Shown: positions 42,379-51,741 of the stretch, piece by piece
How the letters are laid out: every line of letters begins with the position of its first letter
Position numbering within the stretch: position 1 is the stretch's first letter
Assembly (NCBI RefSeq): GCF_003044275.1
Contig: NZ_PZPL01000001.1
Span: 2,666,001 to 2,730,000 of the forward strand
Source of the DNA: Rathayibacter caricis DSM 15933
Lineage (GTDB): Bacteria; Actinomycetota; Actinomycetes; Actinomycetales; Microbacteriaceae
Length of the DNA stretch: 64,000 nt
Direction of reading: 5' to 3'
The notes under the pieces: model-generated
What the model was told of the DNA's origin: nothing
Seen by the model: only the letters and a program-made list of their open reading frames with translations
The model's database searches: none
Translations under genes and position numbers: made by a program

Positions 42379-44004
42379 GTGAAGCCTCTCGATCCGCGGC
42401 TGCTCCGCTACGCCCGCGCCGCACGCCTGTTCCTCGTGCTCGGCGGCGCCCTCGCACTCGCCCGCACGCTGGGCACGATCGCGTTCGCGTGGCTGGTCGC
42501 GCAGCTCGTGTCGGGAGCGGTCGACGGGCGCTCGGCCCGGGAGCTCGCTCCGCTGCTCGGCGCGCTGCTCGCCGTGATCGCCGCGCGGGCGGCCCTGGCG
42601 TGGGCGACCGAGGTGAACGCGGTGCGCGGCGGAGTGGGGGCCAAGGCGCAGCTGCGCGCGGCGGTGCTCGAGGCCCTCGTGGCGCTCGGTCCGTCGGGGC
42701 GGCCGGCCGGCGGCTCCGGCGGCGTCGTCGCGCTGCTGGGCGGCGGGCTCGACGCGCTGGACGGCTACTTCGCCCGCTACCTGCCGCAGCTGATCGCGAC
42801 GGCGGTCACGACTCCGATCCTCGTCGGGGTGGTGCTGCTCGCGGATCCGCTCAGCGCGCTGTTCCTGATCGTGACGCTGCCGCTCATCCCGGTCTTCATG
42901 ATCCTGATCGGCTGGGCGACGCAGGCGGTGCAGAAGCGCCAGTGGGATCGGCTCCAGGCGCTCGCGTCGGGGTTCGTCGACACGGTCGGCGGACTCGCGA
43001 CGCTCAAGATCTTCGGCCGGGCCGAGCGCCAGTCGGCGCGGATCCGCACGCTGACGGAGGACTACCGCGTGCACACGATGAAGGTGCTGCGGGTGACCTT
43101 CGTGAGCGGATTCGTGCTCGAGCTGGCCGGTTCGCTCTCGGTCGCCCTCGTCGCGGTCTCGATCGGCCTGCGGCTCGTCGACGGCTCGCTGGCGCTGGCG
43201 GTCGGGCTCTTCGTGCTCGTGCTGGCGCCGGACGTGTTCCTGCCGGTCCGCCAGGTCGGCGCCGAGTTCCACGCGGCGGCGGACGGCGTGCAGGCGGCGG
43301 ACGAGGCGTTCGCGGTGATCGAGCGGGCGGCACTGCTGCCCGCGGTGGCCGGAGGCACGGCGACGCGCGGCGACCTCGAGCTGCGCGGCGTCTCGGTCGA
43401 CGACGGCTCGGGCCGCGTGCTCGCGCCGGTCGACGCGACCTTCGCCGTCGGCACGATCACCGCGGTCACCGGAGCGAGCGGCTCGGGCAAGTCGACCCTC
43501 CTCGCGGTCCTCGCCGGGTTCGTGGCCGCCGAGGGGACCGTGCTGCTCGGCGGGGAGCCGGTCGCGCCCGCCGCCGTCCGCGACCGGATCGCCTGGGCGG
43601 GGCAGCGCGCCGATCTGCTGCCGGGCACGGTCGCCTCGAACGTCATTCTGGGCGCGCGATCGGTCGATCCCGCGCTCCTCGACCGCGCACTCCGGCTCGC
43701 CGCCGTGGACGTCGGTCCGACGCGCCGCGTCGACGCGGAGGGCACCGGGCTCTCGGGGGGTCAGAGCGCGCGCGTCGCCGTCGCCCGCGCGATCCACCGG
43801 CTGCTCGGGCGCGACGGCGTCCTGCTCCTGCTCGACGAGCCGACAGCGGCGCTGGACGACGCGACGGAGCGGCGGCTCCTCGCGGGGCTCCGCGCGCTGG
43901 CCGGCGAGGGCGCGACCGTGATCGTCGCCACGCACCGCCCCGCCACGATCGCCGCCGCCGACGCCGTGCTCGCGCTCTCGAGTGCCGAGGCGGTGCTCCG
44001 GTGA
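42379..44004 (+). CDS. cydD: ABC exporter subunit for bd oxidase assembly
   Basis: A 541-residue fused membrane/ATPase half-transporter. Six helices occupy residues about 15-300. FFxRYLPQL-type motif FARYLPQLIATAVTTPILVGVVLLADPLSALFL is typical of CydD. The nucleotide domain has Walker A GASGSGKST, signature LSGGQSARVAVARAI and Walker B LLLLDEPTAALDD. CydDC exports thiols/binds heme and is required for bd oxidase assembly. The C-terminal nucleotide domain is compact (about 190 residues). GTG start; the cydC GTG overlaps the stop (GTGA). Confidence 0.93.
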   Translation: MKPLDPRLLRYARAARLFLVLGGALALARTLGTIAFAWLVAQLVSGAVDGRSARELAPLLGALLAVIAARAALAWATEVNAVRGGVGAKAQLRAAVLEALVALGPSGRPAGGSGGVVALLGGGLDALDGYFARYLPQLIATAVTTPILVGVVLLADPLSALFLIVTLPLIPVFMILIGWATQAVQKRQWDRLQALASGFVDTVGGLATLKIFGRAERQSARIRTLTEDYRVHTMKVLRVTFVSGFVLELAGSLSVALVAVSIGLRLVDGSLALAVGLFVLVLAPDVFLPVRQVGAEFHAAADGVQAADEAFAVIERAALLPAVAGGTATRGDLELRGVSVDDGSGRVLAPVDATFAVGTITAVTGASGSGKSTLLAVLAGFVAAEGTVLLGGEPVAPAAVRDRIAWAGQRADLLPGTVASNVILGARSVDPALLDRALRLAAVDVGPTRRVDAEGTGLSGGQSARVAVARAIHRLLGRDGVLLLLDEPTAALDDATERRLLAGLRALAGEGATVIVATHRPATIAAADAVLALSSAEAVLR

Positions 44005-45656
44005 GGCGCGCCGACGTCCTCCGCGCCGCGATGCCGCCGGCCCGCCGCTTCCTCCCCGGACTCTCGTTCGGACTGCTCTCCTCGGCCTCGGTCGTCGCCC
44101 TGCTGGCCTGCTCGGCCTGGCTGATCGTCCGCGCGGCGGAGCAGCCGCCCATCCTCTTCCTGTCGATGGCGGTCGTCGGGGTGCGCGCCTTCGCGCTCGC
44201 GCGCGCGTTCTTCCGCTACCTCGAGCGGCTCATCGGCCACGACGCGGCGTTCCGCGCGCTCGCGGAGCTGCGGGCGGGCGTCTACGAGCGGCTCGTCCCG
44301 GTCGCTCCCGACGGACTCGGCCGCGTGCGCCGCGGAGACCTCGTCTCGCGGGTCGTCGCGGACGTCGATGCGCAGCAGGACGTGCCGCTGCGGATCGTGC
44401 AGCCGCTCGTCGTGGCGCTCGTCGTGTCGATTCTCGCGGTGGTGGGCGTCTGGCTCCTGCTCCCGGCCGCCGCGGTCGTGCTCCTCGCGCTCCTCCTGCT
44501 GGCGTTCGGGGCGGGAGCGGTCGGCTCCGGTCTCGTGTCGGCGCGCGCCGACCGCGAGCTCGCGCCGCTGCGCGGAGAGCTGGCCGAGCGCCTCAACCTC
44601 CTCGTCACCCGTCTCGACGTGCTGATCGCGTTCGATGCGGCCGACCGTGCCGTGGCCGACGTGGCGGAGGCGGAGGAGGCGCTCACCCGTGCCGCCCGCC
44701 GCCGTGCCGCGTCGGCGGGACTCGCCGCCGCGGTGCTCGCGCTGTGCTCGGGAGGCGCGGTGTGGGCGTCGCTCGCCCTCGGCATCCCGTCTGTGGACGC
44801 CCTCGGCGGGCCGGCGCTGGGCGTCCTCGCCCTGGTGCCGCTCGCCGTCTTCGAGGTGGCCGCCGCCGCCCCGCTCGCCGTGCAGTCGGCGCGCACCGCG
44901 CTCTCGAGTGCTCAGCGCCTCGCGGACCTCGACCGCGAGGCGTCGTCACCCGACCTCGCGACCGACGCTGACGTCGATCCGCTCGTTCCCGACCCGCACG
45001 GATCGGATCTCGTGCTGCAGGACCTCTCGGTGTCCTGGCCCGGCTCCCCGGCGCCCGCGCTCACGCACGTGTCGCTCGAGCTGCGAGCGGGCGAGCGGAT
45101 CCTCGTGACCGGCTCGAGCGGATCCGGCAAGACCACGCTCGCGCACGCCCTCGTGCGCTTCCTCGACTACTCCGGCTCGTACCTCGTCGGCGGAGTCGAG
45201 GCGCGGACGCTCCCGCAGGCCCGGGTGCGCCGGCTGGTCGGCCTCGTCGAGCAGCAGCCCTACCTGTTCGACGACACGATCCGGCAGAACCTGCTCTTCG
45301 CGCGGCCCGCCGCCGACGAGGAGGAGCTCCTGTCGGTGCTGGACCGTGTCGGGCTCGGTGGGTGGACCGCGTCCCGCGGAGGGATCGACGCACGGGTCGG
45401 GGAGCGCGGCTCCCTCGTGTCCGGCGGGCAGGCGCAGCGCCTCGCCCTCGCGCGGGCGCTGCTGGCCGACTTCCCCGTGCTGGTGCTCGACGAGCCGACC
45501 GCCTCGGTCGACGCTCCGGTCGCGGATGCGCTGCTCGCCGATCTGCTCGCCGCGGCGCGGGGCCGCACGGTCGTCCTGATCGCGCACCGCGTGGATCCGT
45601 CGTTCGTGTTCGACCGGCGCGTCGCCGTGACCGACGGGACCGCCGTCAGCTCCTGA
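44001..45656 (+). CDS. cydC: ABC exporter subunit for bd oxidase assembly
   Basis: A 551-residue half-transporter paired with CydD. Six helices (residues about 20-290); FALARAFFRYLERLIGHDAAFRALAELRAGVYERL is the CydC signature. Nucleotide domain: GSSGSGKTT, LVSGGQAQRLALARALL, VLVLDEPTASVD, and an IAHR switch. Its 3' end overlaps the convergent AlkD-like gene by 11 bases. The four cyd genes form one operon; separate regulation of cydDC is not seen. Confidence 0.93.
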   Translation: MRRADVLRAAMPPARRFLPGLSFGLLSSASVVALLACSAWLIVRAAEQPPILFLSMAVVGVRAFALARAFFRYLERLIGHDAAFRALAELRAGVYERLVPVAPDGLGRVRRGDLVSRVVADVDAQQDVPLRIVQPLVVALVVSILAVVGVWLLLPAAAVVLLALLLLAFGAGAVGSGLVSARADRELAPLRGELAERLNLLVTRLDVLIAFDAADRAVADVAEAEEALTRAARRRAASAGLAAAVLALCSGGAVWASLALGIPSVDALGGPALGVLALVPLAVFEVAAAAPLAVQSARTALSSAQRLADLDREASSPDLATDADVDPLVPDPHGSDLVLQDLSVSWPGSPAPALTHVSLELRAGERILVTGSSGSGKTTLAHALVRFLDYSGSYLVGGVEARTLPQARVRRLVGLVEQQPYLFDDTIRQNLLFARPAADEEELLSVLDRVGLGGWTASRGGIDARVGERGSLVSGGQAQRLALARALLADFPVLVLDEPTASVDAPVADALLADLLAAARGRTVVLIAHRVDPSFVFDRRVAVTDGTAVSS

Positions 45657-46122
45657 CGCGCGCCGCAGCTCGGGCGAGCATCCCGCCCTCGTCGGCCCAC
45701 CGGTCGAGCACCGCGTCCATCCGCCGTCGTGCTCGGTCGTCGAGGGCGGCGCGCAGCGGGCGCACGACGTCGGCCGCGAGAGGATCGACGAGCTCGGGCA
45801 CGCGCCCGTCGCGGACGAAGCCCTCGAGCCGAGTGAGGTCCGACGCGCGCAGGAGCGCGACGCGCGACTGGAGCAGGACGACGGCCGCGAGGCGGTGCTC
45901 GAAGACGGGCGGGTCCCAGAGCTCCGAGGAGAGCGCGGTGACGTCGTCGTGCGTCAGGCCGCGGAACTTGTTCAGCGCGTCGCGGACGCCGCCGCGGACG
46001 GCGCCGACGGACGCCCCGGTCGCGTCGAGGCCGTGACCGAGCCGCTCGCGCACGTCCTGCGCCCGCCACTGATCGCCCTCGTAGGCGAGCACCTGGCGGA
46101 GGAAGTCACCGGGCCCGCTCAT
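45646..46122 (-). CDS. Truncated AlkD-like HEAT-repeat protein
   Basis: A 158-residue helical protein resembling the N-terminal part of AlkD-type DNA alkylation-repair glycosylases: RERLGHGLDATGASVGAVRGGVRDALNKFRGLTHDDVTALSSELWDPPVFEHRLAAVVLLQSRV, then VDPLAADVVRPLRAALDDRARRRMDAVLDRWADEGGMLARAAARV. AlkD proteins are usually about 220-240 residues; here the last repeats, with the aromatic/Asp active-site residues, are missing. It may be a decayed gene or a mini-AlkD. ATG 46122 is chosen; GTG/ATG at 46161 is an alternative. The 3' end overlaps cydC. Confidence 0.55.
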   Translation of the reverse strand: MSGPGDFLRQVLAYEGDQWRAQDVRERLGHGLDATGASVGAVRGGVRDALNKFRGLTHDDVTALSSELWDPPVFEHRLAAVVLLQSRVALLRASDLTRLEGFVRDGRVPELVDPLAADVVRPLRAALDDRARRRMDAVLDRWADEGGMLARAAARVRS

Positions 46123-46176
46123 CCCTCCATTCTGCGTCGATCCGGAGGGCCTCGTGGACACCCGCGGCGGCGGACG

Positions 46177-46938
46177 TCAGGGGAGGGGGCGACGCAGCGC
46201 GTCCAGGCGACGGCGCCACGAGTCGAGCCGGCCCGGCTCCGCGGCGAGCGCCGGCCCGCCGACCCACGAGGTCGCCAGGCGCGCGCCGTGCAGCGCGTTG
46301 ACGACCCACACCTCGCGGCCGTCGAGCGACTCCGGCTCGGTCGGCGCCTCGAGCACGTCGACGCCGAGCGCGCCCGCGAGCACCGAAATCGTGCGGGCGG
46401 TGACGCTGCGCACCCGGGGGCTCGTGGGCGGAGGGAGGACGAGGGTGTCGCCGAGCCACCACAGGACCGCGCTGGTCGCGCCGTCGAGGATCGCACCGTC
46501 CGCGTCGAGGATCACGGCCTCGTCGGCTCCGTTCGCGATCGCCCGCTGCCGCAGCAGCGCGAGCCGGGCGATGTCGGGTCCCTTCCACTCCGGCACCCGC
46601 CGCGGATCCACAGGACTCGTCCACAGCACGACCGAGCGGGTGCGCGGCGGTGCCGGTCGCAGGCGCAGGTGCAGTCCGGCGGAGTCGAGCTCGACGCGGG
46701 GGAAGTGGTCGCCGGTGCGGGGGAGGGCGGCGACGGACGCGTCGAAGAACGCGCCCGCGTCGTCCGGTCCGTCCGCCGCCCGGACGGCGTCGAGGAAGCG
46801 CTCGCGGTGCAGCTCGAGACCGCGCACGCGGCCCTCCGAGACGAGCCACGAGTCGGCGGCCAGCAGCGCCGCCGCGCCGGGTTCGCGCGGGGAGGCGAGC
46901 TCACGCCCGTCCCAGTCCCGCACCTGCTCGCCGTCCAC
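46177..46938 (-). CDS. pabC: Class IV aminotransferase, probable aminodeoxychorismate lyase
   Basis: A 253-residue fold-type IV PLP enzyme. VPEWKGPDIARLALLRQRA holds the PLP lysine. ADEAVILDADGAILDGATSAVLWWLGDTLVLPP is the conserved Asp/Glu-Gly-xxx-N-like block, with Asp-Gly-Ala-Thr-Ser variation. Its N-terminal region is degenerate compared with the paralog at 25881-26723. Being divergent from pabB across a shared promoter, it is the likely 4-amino-4-deoxychorismate lyase giving p-aminobenzoate for folate. GTG 46938 is preceded by TAGCGT (complement of 46947-46952), 8 bases away. Confidence 0.72.
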   Translation of the reverse strand: MDGEQVRDWDGRELASPREPGAAALLAADSWLVSEGRVRGLELHRERFLDAVRAADGPDDAGAFFDASVAALPRTGDHFPRVELDSAGLHLRLRPAPPRTRSVVLWTSPVDPRRVPEWKGPDIARLALLRQRAIANGADEAVILDADGAILDGATSAVLWWLGDTLVLPPPTSPRVRSVTARTISVLAGALGVDVLEAPTEPESLDGREVWVVNALHGARLATSWVGGPALAAEPGRLDSWRRRLDALRRPLP

Positions 46939-46945
46939 GACGGCC

Positions 46946-46952
46946 TACGCTA
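46946..46952. promoter_or_regulatory. Overlapping divergent -10 boxes of pabB and pabC
   Basis: The 7 bases TACGCTA read TACGCT on plus (46946-46951; 6 bases before pabB GTG 46958) and TAGCGT on minus (46952-46947; 8 bases before pabC GTG 46938). The two -10 boxes share five base pairs, so the two genes must compete for polymerase at one site. Confidence 0.55.
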
Positions 46953-46957
46953 GCCCA

Positions 46958-48322
46958 GTGGTCGGCGCCCTGCTCTCCGATGGCCTGCACGAGGTCGTCC
47001 TGCCGTGGGTCGACCCCGAGCGGGCGTTCCTCGCCCTCTACCGCGAGGCGGACGCCGCCTTCTGGCTCGACTCCGGCCCCGACGCGGTCGCCGGTCGCTC
47101 CTACCTCGGGTCCTGCCGCCCCTCCGACGCGATCGTCGTCGAGGCCGGCCACGACGTGTCCGCGGCACTCGCCCGGGTGGAGGCGGAGTCGACCGGTCGC
47201 GACCGCGCGCTCGGTCGCTACGGCCACCTCTCCTACGAGGCGGGCGCGCCCTTCGTGTCCCTGCCCGCCGTCGGAGCGACCGAGGGCGATCCGCCCGCGC
47301 TGGTCCTGCTCCGCGGCGACCCCGTGCTCGAGTTCGACCACGCCGCCCGCACGCTGCGCGTCGTGGCGACGGCGGAGCGGCGAAGGGAGGCGGACCGCCT
47401 GATCGCGGCCCTGGCGGCGCTCGCCGACGAGCCGCTGGGGGATCCCGCTCCCGCCGAGCCCGTCGCCTCCGTGCGCCGCCGGCACGACCGCGCCGCCTAC
47501 TCCGCTCTCATCGCGCGCTGTCAGGCCGCGATCCGCGCGGGCGACGCCTACCAGCTCTGCCTCACGAACGAGGTCGTCGTGGAGGGACGCTTCGACCCCG
47601 TCGAGTGCTACCGGCGCCTGCGCCGCTCGAGCCCCAGCCATCACGGCGGGCTGATCCGCTTCGGGGGCCGGGCTCTCGTGAGCGCGTCGCCCGAGCGCTT
47701 CCTGACGCGCGAGGCGGGCGGCCGCGCGGCGACGCATCCGATCAAGGGGACCCGGCCCCGTGGCCGCGACGCCGCGGAGGACGACGCCCTGCGCGCCGAG
47801 CTGCTGGCGAGCGTCAAGGAGCGGGCCGAGAACGTCATGATCGTCGATCTGGTCCGCAACGACCTCGCGCGCATCGCCGAGCCGGGCTCCATCCGCGTCG
47901 ACCGGCTGCTGGAGGTCGAGACCTACCCGCACGTGCACCAGCTCGTCAGCGAGGTGTCGGCGCTGCCCGCGGAGGGGATCGGCGTCGCCGGCCTGATCGC
48001 CGCGACGTTCCCGGCCGGCTCGATGACGGGGGCGCCGAAGCGGCGGGCCGTGGAACTCCTCCGGGAGTGGGAGGACGGACCGCGCGGCGTCTACTCCGGA
48101 GCCTTCGGCCGCCTCGGCTCGGACGGCTCGATCGACCTCGCCATGACCATCCGGAGCCTCGTGATCGAGCAGGATCGCGCGCGCCTCGGCACCGGCGGCG
48201 GCATCACCGCACTCTCGGTGCCCGAGGAGGAGGTCGAGGAGACGCTGCTCAAGGCGCGCGCCCTGCTCGCCGTGCTCGGAGTGCCCCGCGAGGTCGCGGA
48301 GGATTCGTCGCCCGGTCGCTGA
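46958..48322 (+). CDS. pabB: Aminodeoxychorismate synthase component I
   Basis: A 454-residue chorismate-binding enzyme that forms 4-amino-4-deoxychorismate for folate synthesis with a PabA glutaminase (not in the window). C-terminal block: AIRAGDAYQLCLTNE, SASPERFL, HPIKGTRPRG (with the Lys typical of PabB PIKGT), ENVMIVDLVRNDL, VHQLVSEV, FPAGSMTGAPKRRAVELL and GTGGGITALS. PIKGT rather than the TrpE PIAGT supports PabB over anthranilate synthase. GTG 46958 is fixed by the TACGCT box 6 bases upstream. Confidence 0.92.
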   Translation: MVGALLSDGLHEVVLPWVDPERAFLALYREADAAFWLDSGPDAVAGRSYLGSCRPSDAIVVEAGHDVSAALARVEAESTGRDRALGRYGHLSYEAGAPFVSLPAVGATEGDPPALVLLRGDPVLEFDHAARTLRVVATAERRREADRLIAALAALADEPLGDPAPAEPVASVRRRHDRAAYSALIARCQAAIRAGDAYQLCLTNEVVVEGRFDPVECYRRLRRSSPSHHGGLIRFGGRALVSASPERFLTREAGGRAATHPIKGTRPRGRDAAEDDALRAELLASVKERAENVMIVDLVRNDLARIAEPGSIRVDRLLEVETYPHVHQLVSEVSALPAEGIGVAGLIAATFPAGSMTGAPKRRAVELLREWEDGPRGVYSGAFGRLGSDGSIDLAMTIRSLVIEQDRARLGTGGGITALSVPEEEVEETLLKARALLAVLGVPREVAEDSSPGR

Positions 48323-48329
48323 GGGCCAG

Positions 48330-48376
48330 TAGGGTTGTTCGTCGGACGCCGCCCCCGACGGGCGCTGCGCGTCCGA
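48330..48376 (+). promoter_or_regulatory. leuS promoter and 5' leader hairpin
   Basis: A TAGGGT -10 (48330-48335) predicts transcription start near 48342. The first bases form a hairpin TCGGACGC (48342-48349)/GCGTCCGA (48369-48376) with inner GCCC/GGGC pairs. No T-box motif or Leu-rich peptide is seen, so it may only stabilise the mRNA. Confidence 0.45.
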
Positions 48377-48404
48377 TCCCACCCTGATGAAGTAGGACAC
48401 ACCT

Positions 48405-50987
48405 GTGGCAGACGAGACCTCCCAGCAGACCGGCGCGAACGACGAGGACCGCTACGACTTCCGCGCACTGCAAGAGAAGTGGCTCCCGATCTGGGAGGAG
48501 ACCCGTCCGTTCTCGACGGACCTCCCCGACGACAAGCGCCCCCGCAAGTACGTGCTCGACATGTTCCCGTACCCCTCGGGCGACCTGCACATGGGCCACG
48601 CCGAGGCGTACGCGCTCGGCGACGTCATCGCGCGCTACTGGCGCCAGCAGGGCTTCAACGTGCTCCACCCGATCGGCTGGGACAGCTTCGGCCTGCCCGC
48701 CGAGAACGCCGCGATCAAGCGCGGACTGAACCCCCGCACCTGGACCTACGACAACATCGAGCAGCAGAAGCGCTCGATGAAGCGCTACGCCGCCTCCTTC
48801 GACTGGGACCGCGTCATCCACACGTCCGACCCGGACTACTACAAGTGGAACCAGTGGCTGTTCCTGAAGATGTACGAGAAGGGCTTGGCCTACCGCAAGG
48901 ACAGCTGGGTCAACTGGGACCCGGTGGACCAGACCGTCCTCGCCAACGAGCAGGTCCTCGCCGACGGCACGTCCGAGCGCTCGGGCGCCGTCGTCGTGAA
49001 GAAGAAGCTCACCCAGTGGTACTTCAAGATCACCGACTACGCCGACCGCCTGCTCGACGACCTCAACCAGCTCGAGGGCTCGTGGCCGTCGAAGGTCATC
49101 GCGATGCAGCGCAACTGGATCGGCCGCTCCATCGGCGCCGACGTCGAGTTCGAGATCGAGGGCCGCGACGAGCGCGTCACCGTGTTCACGACGCGTCCCG
49201 ACACCCTCTACGGCGCGACGTTCATGGTCGTCGCCCCCGACTCCGATCTCGCCACCGAGCTGGTCGAGGGATCCGAGCCGGAGCTGCGCGACGCGTTCCG
49301 CTCGTACCTCGAGAAGGTGCAGAAGTCGAGCGAGATCGAGCGCCTCACCGCCGACCGCCCCAAGACCGGCGTGTTCCTCGGCCGCTACGCGATCAACCCG
49401 GTGAACGGCGAGCGCCTGCCGATCTGGGCCGCCGACTACGTGCTGTCCGACTACGGCCACGGCGCGGTCATGGCCGTGCCCGCGCACGACCAGCGCGACC
49501 TCGACTTCGCCCGCGCGTTCGACCTGCCGGTCCGCGTCGTCGTCGACACCTCCGCCCCCGTGACCGGTGCGATCCCCGTGATCCCCGAGGACCCGGAGGA
49601 GCTCGCTGCTCTCGAGGCGCGCTACTCGGCCGACCCCGCGATCACCGGCGAGGCGCTGACCGGCGACGGCCGCCTGATGAACTCCGGCCCGCTCGACGGG
49701 CTCTCCAAGCGCACCGCCATCGAGCGCGTGATCAAGCTGCTCGAGGAGCGCGGCCGCGGCCGCTCGGCGAAGAACTACCGCCTGCGCGACTGGCTGATCT
49801 CGCGCCAGCGCTACTGGGGCACGCCCATCCCGATCATCCACGGCGAGAACGGCGAGCTGATCCCCGTGCCCGAGGACCAGCTGCCGGTGGTCCTCCCGCC
49901 GACCGAGGGCCTCGACCTGCAGCCCAAGGGCTCGTCGCCGCTGGGCGCGGCGGAGGACTGGGTGAACGTGCCCAACCCGGTCGACGGCAGCCCCGCGCGC
50001 CGCGACCCGGACACGATGGACACGTTCGTCGACTCCTCCTGGTACTTCCTCCGCTTCCTGTCGCCGAACGACGACACGCAGGCGTTCGATCCGAAGCTCG
50101 CGGAGAAGTGGGCGCCCGTCGACCAGTACGTCGGAGGCGTGACCCACGCGATCCTGCACCTGCTCTACGCGCGGTTCATCACCAAGGTGCTCTTCGACCT
50201 CGGCTACGTGTCCTTCACCGAGCCGTTCACGGCGCTGCTCAACCAGGGCATGGTGCAGATGGACGGCGCCGCGATGTCGAAGTCCAAGGGCAACATCGTG
50301 CGCCTGTCGGAGCAGCTCGACGAGTACGGCGTCGACGCCGTGCGCCTGACCATGGCGTTCGCCGGCCCGCCCGAGGACGACATCGACTGGGCCGACGTCT
50401 CGCCGTCGGGCAGCGCGAAGTTCCTCGCGCGCGCCTGGCGCCTCGCGAAGGACGTCACCTCGAAGCCCGACATCGAGTGGAAGAACGGAGACGCCGCGCT
50501 CCGCCGCCAGACGCACCGCTTCCTCTCGGAGTCGCCCTCGCTGATCGAGGCGTTCAAGTTCAACGTCGTCGTCGCGCGTCTGATGGAGCTCGTCAACGCG
50601 ACCCGCAAGACGATCGACTCGGGTGCCGGAGGCGGCGACGCCGCGGTGCGCGAGGCCGCCGAGGTCATCGCGATGGCGCTCAACCTGTTCGCGCCCTACA
50701 CGGCCGAGGACATGTGGAGCCGCCTGGGCTACCAGGGCCCCGTCGCGCACGTCGTCTGGCGCAAGGCCGACCCGACGCTGCTCGTCGAGGAGAAGGTCAC
50801 CGCGATCCTCCAGGTCGACGGCAAGGTCCGCGACCGCCTCGAGGTGTCGCCCAAGATCTCGTCGGACGAGCTCGAGGAGAAGGCGCGGGCCACGGCCGGC
50901 GTCGCGCGTGCTCTCGTCGGCCGCGAGGTCGTCAAGGCGATCGTGCGGGCGCCGCGCCTCGTGAACCTGGTGACGAAGGCCGTCTAG
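48405..50987 (+). CDS. leuS: Leucyl-tRNA synthetase
   Basis: An 860-residue class I synthetase that charges tRNA-Leu. HMGH (residues 62-65, the HIGH motif) is in [20 protein letters not shown]. The CP1 editing domain is present (about 225-420; [21 protein letters not shown]). MSKSKGN (624-630) is the KMSKS loop. [14 protein letters not shown] precedes a second catalytic block. Canonical length, alpha-type LeuRS. GTG 48405 has GTAGGA upstream. Its product sets the Leu-tRNA level that the leuC leader would sense. Confidence 0.97.
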   Translation: MADETSQQTGANDEDRYDFRALQEKWLPIWEETRPFSTDLPDDKRPRKYVLDMFPYPSGDLHMGHAEAYALGDVIARYWRQQGFNVLHPIGWDSFGLPAENAAIKRGLNPRTWTYDNIEQQKRSMKRYAASFDWDRVIHTSDPDYYKWNQWLFLKMYEKGLAYRKDSWVNWDPVDQTVLANEQVLADGTSERSGAVVVKKKLTQWYFKITDYADRLLDDLNQLEGSWPSKVIAMQRNWIGRSIGADVEFEIEGRDERVTVFTTRPDTLYGATFMVVAPDSDLATELVEGSEPELRDAFRSYLEKVQKSSEIERLTADRPKTGVFLGRYAINPVNGERLPIWAADYVLSDYGHGAVMAVPAHDQRDLDFARAFDLPVRVVVDTSAPVTGAIPVIPEDPEELAALEARYSADPAITGEALTGDGRLMNSGPLDGLSKRTAIERVIKLLEERGRGRSAKNYRLRDWLISRQRYWGTPIPIIHGENGELIPVPEDQLPVVLPPTEGLDLQPKGSSPLGAAEDWVNVPNPVDGSPARRDPDTMDTFVDSSWYFLRFLSPNDDTQAFDPKLAEKWAPVDQYVGGVTHAILHLLYARFITKVLFDLGYVSFTEPFTALLNQGMVQMDGAAMSKSKGNIVRLSEQLDEYGVDAVRLTMAFAGPPEDDIDWADVSPSGSAKFLARAWRLAKDVTSKPDIEWKNGDAALRRQTHRFLSESPSLIEAFKFNVVVARLMELVNATRKTIDSGAGGGDAAVREAAEVIAMALNLFAPYTAEDMWSRLGYQGPVAHVVWRKADPTLLVEEKVTAILQVDGKVRDRLEVSPKISSDELEEKARATAGVARALVGREVVKAIVRAPRLVNLVTKAV

Positions 50988-51000
50988 CCCGTCCTCTCGA

Positions 51001-51029
51001 AGGGGCTCCTCCACAGCGGAGGAGCCCCT
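51001..51029 (+). terminator. Terminator after leuS
   Basis: A 12-bp stem AGGGGCTCCTCC (51001-51012)/GGAGGAGCCCCT (51018-51029) with loop ACAGC. The tail is not U-rich. Confidence 0.75.
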
Positions 51030-51081
51030 GCGTCGTCCACGGATCGTCGCGGTGCGGCCGCTCCGGGCCGCGTCGCGCTCC

Positions 51082-51087
51082 TACCGT
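51082..51087 (+). promoter_or_regulatory. comEA -10 box
   Basis: TACCGT ends 6 bases before ATG 51094; leaderless comEA-comEC transcript predicted. Confidence 0.55.
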
Positions 51088-51093
51088 TCTCGG

Positions 51094-51741
51094 ATGCAGA
51101 CGAGCGACGGGACGGACGACCTCGCACTCCTGCTGCGCCCGCGGCGCTCTCGCGCGCGCTGGCGGATGGGGATGGGTGCCGCCGTCGTGCTCGTCCTCGC
51201 GGCGGCCGTGATCGCCGTGCTCCTGGCCGGGGCTCAGGCGAGCGGCAGGAGCCGCGTGCTGCCGGTGGCGTCGTCCGCCGGTACCGCGCCGCCCTCCGAG
51301 GCGGCCACGACCGGTCCGCCGACGCTGTACGTGCACGTCGCGGGGGAGGTGGTCGCTCCGGGGCTCTACCTGATGAAGGAGGGAGCACGCGTCGCGGACG
51401 CGCTCGCGGCGGCCGGAGGGCTGACCGAGGAGGCGGAGAGCTACGCGGTGAACCTCGCACGACGGATCGTCGACGGGGAGCAGCTGATCGTGCCCGAGGT
51501 CGGTGCGGCCCCCGCGCCGGGAGCGGTTCCCGGCGCCGTCGCCGGCTCGGGCCCGATCAGCCTCAGCACGGCGACGGCCGCCCAGCTCGAGGAGCTGCCC
51601 GAGGTGGGTCCGGCGACCGCGTCGAAGATCATCGCCTACCGCGAGGCGAACGGTCCCTTCGCGTCCGTCGATCAACTGCTCGAAGTCCCCGGGATCGGCG
51701 AGAAGACGCTCGAGGGCTTCCGCGACCAGGTGGCGCCGTGA
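51094..51741 (+). CDS. comEA: ComEA-like DNA-binding competence protein
   Basis: A 215-residue membrane-anchored DNA receptor. One helix (residues about 26-50), an SLBB-type domain (LYVHVAGEVVAPGLYLMKEGARVADALAAAGGL, about 80-135) and two helix-hairpin-helix motifs at the C-terminus (STATAAQLEELPEVGPATASKIIAYREANGPFASVDQLLEVPGIGEKTLEGFRD), which bind duplex DNA. With ComEC it takes up DNA, although whether this organism is naturally competent is unknown. The stop overlaps the comEC GTG (GTGA). Confidence 0.9.
   Translation: MQTSDGTDDLALLLRPRRSRARWRMGMGAAVVLVLAAAVIAVLLAGAQASGRSRVLPVASSAGTAPPSEAATTGPPTLYVHVAGEVVAPGLYLMKEGARVADALAAAGGLTEEAESYAVNLARRIVDGEQLIVPEVGAAPAPGAVPGAVAGSGPISLSTATAAQLEELPEVGPATASKIIAYREANGPFASVDQLLEVPGIGEKTLEGFRDQVAP

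Noticed and set aside
39658..43935. Very long antisense open frame (over 1,400 codons) opposite the cyd genes
   Set aside because: Its composition is mirror-image His/Asp/Arg/Gln-rich with no domain. It is a by-product of GC-rich codon usage opposite cydA, cydB and cydD, which have full motif support.
46154..46957. N-terminal extension of pabB
   Set aside because: Opposite pabC; PabB similarity and the TACGCT box place the start at GTG 46958.
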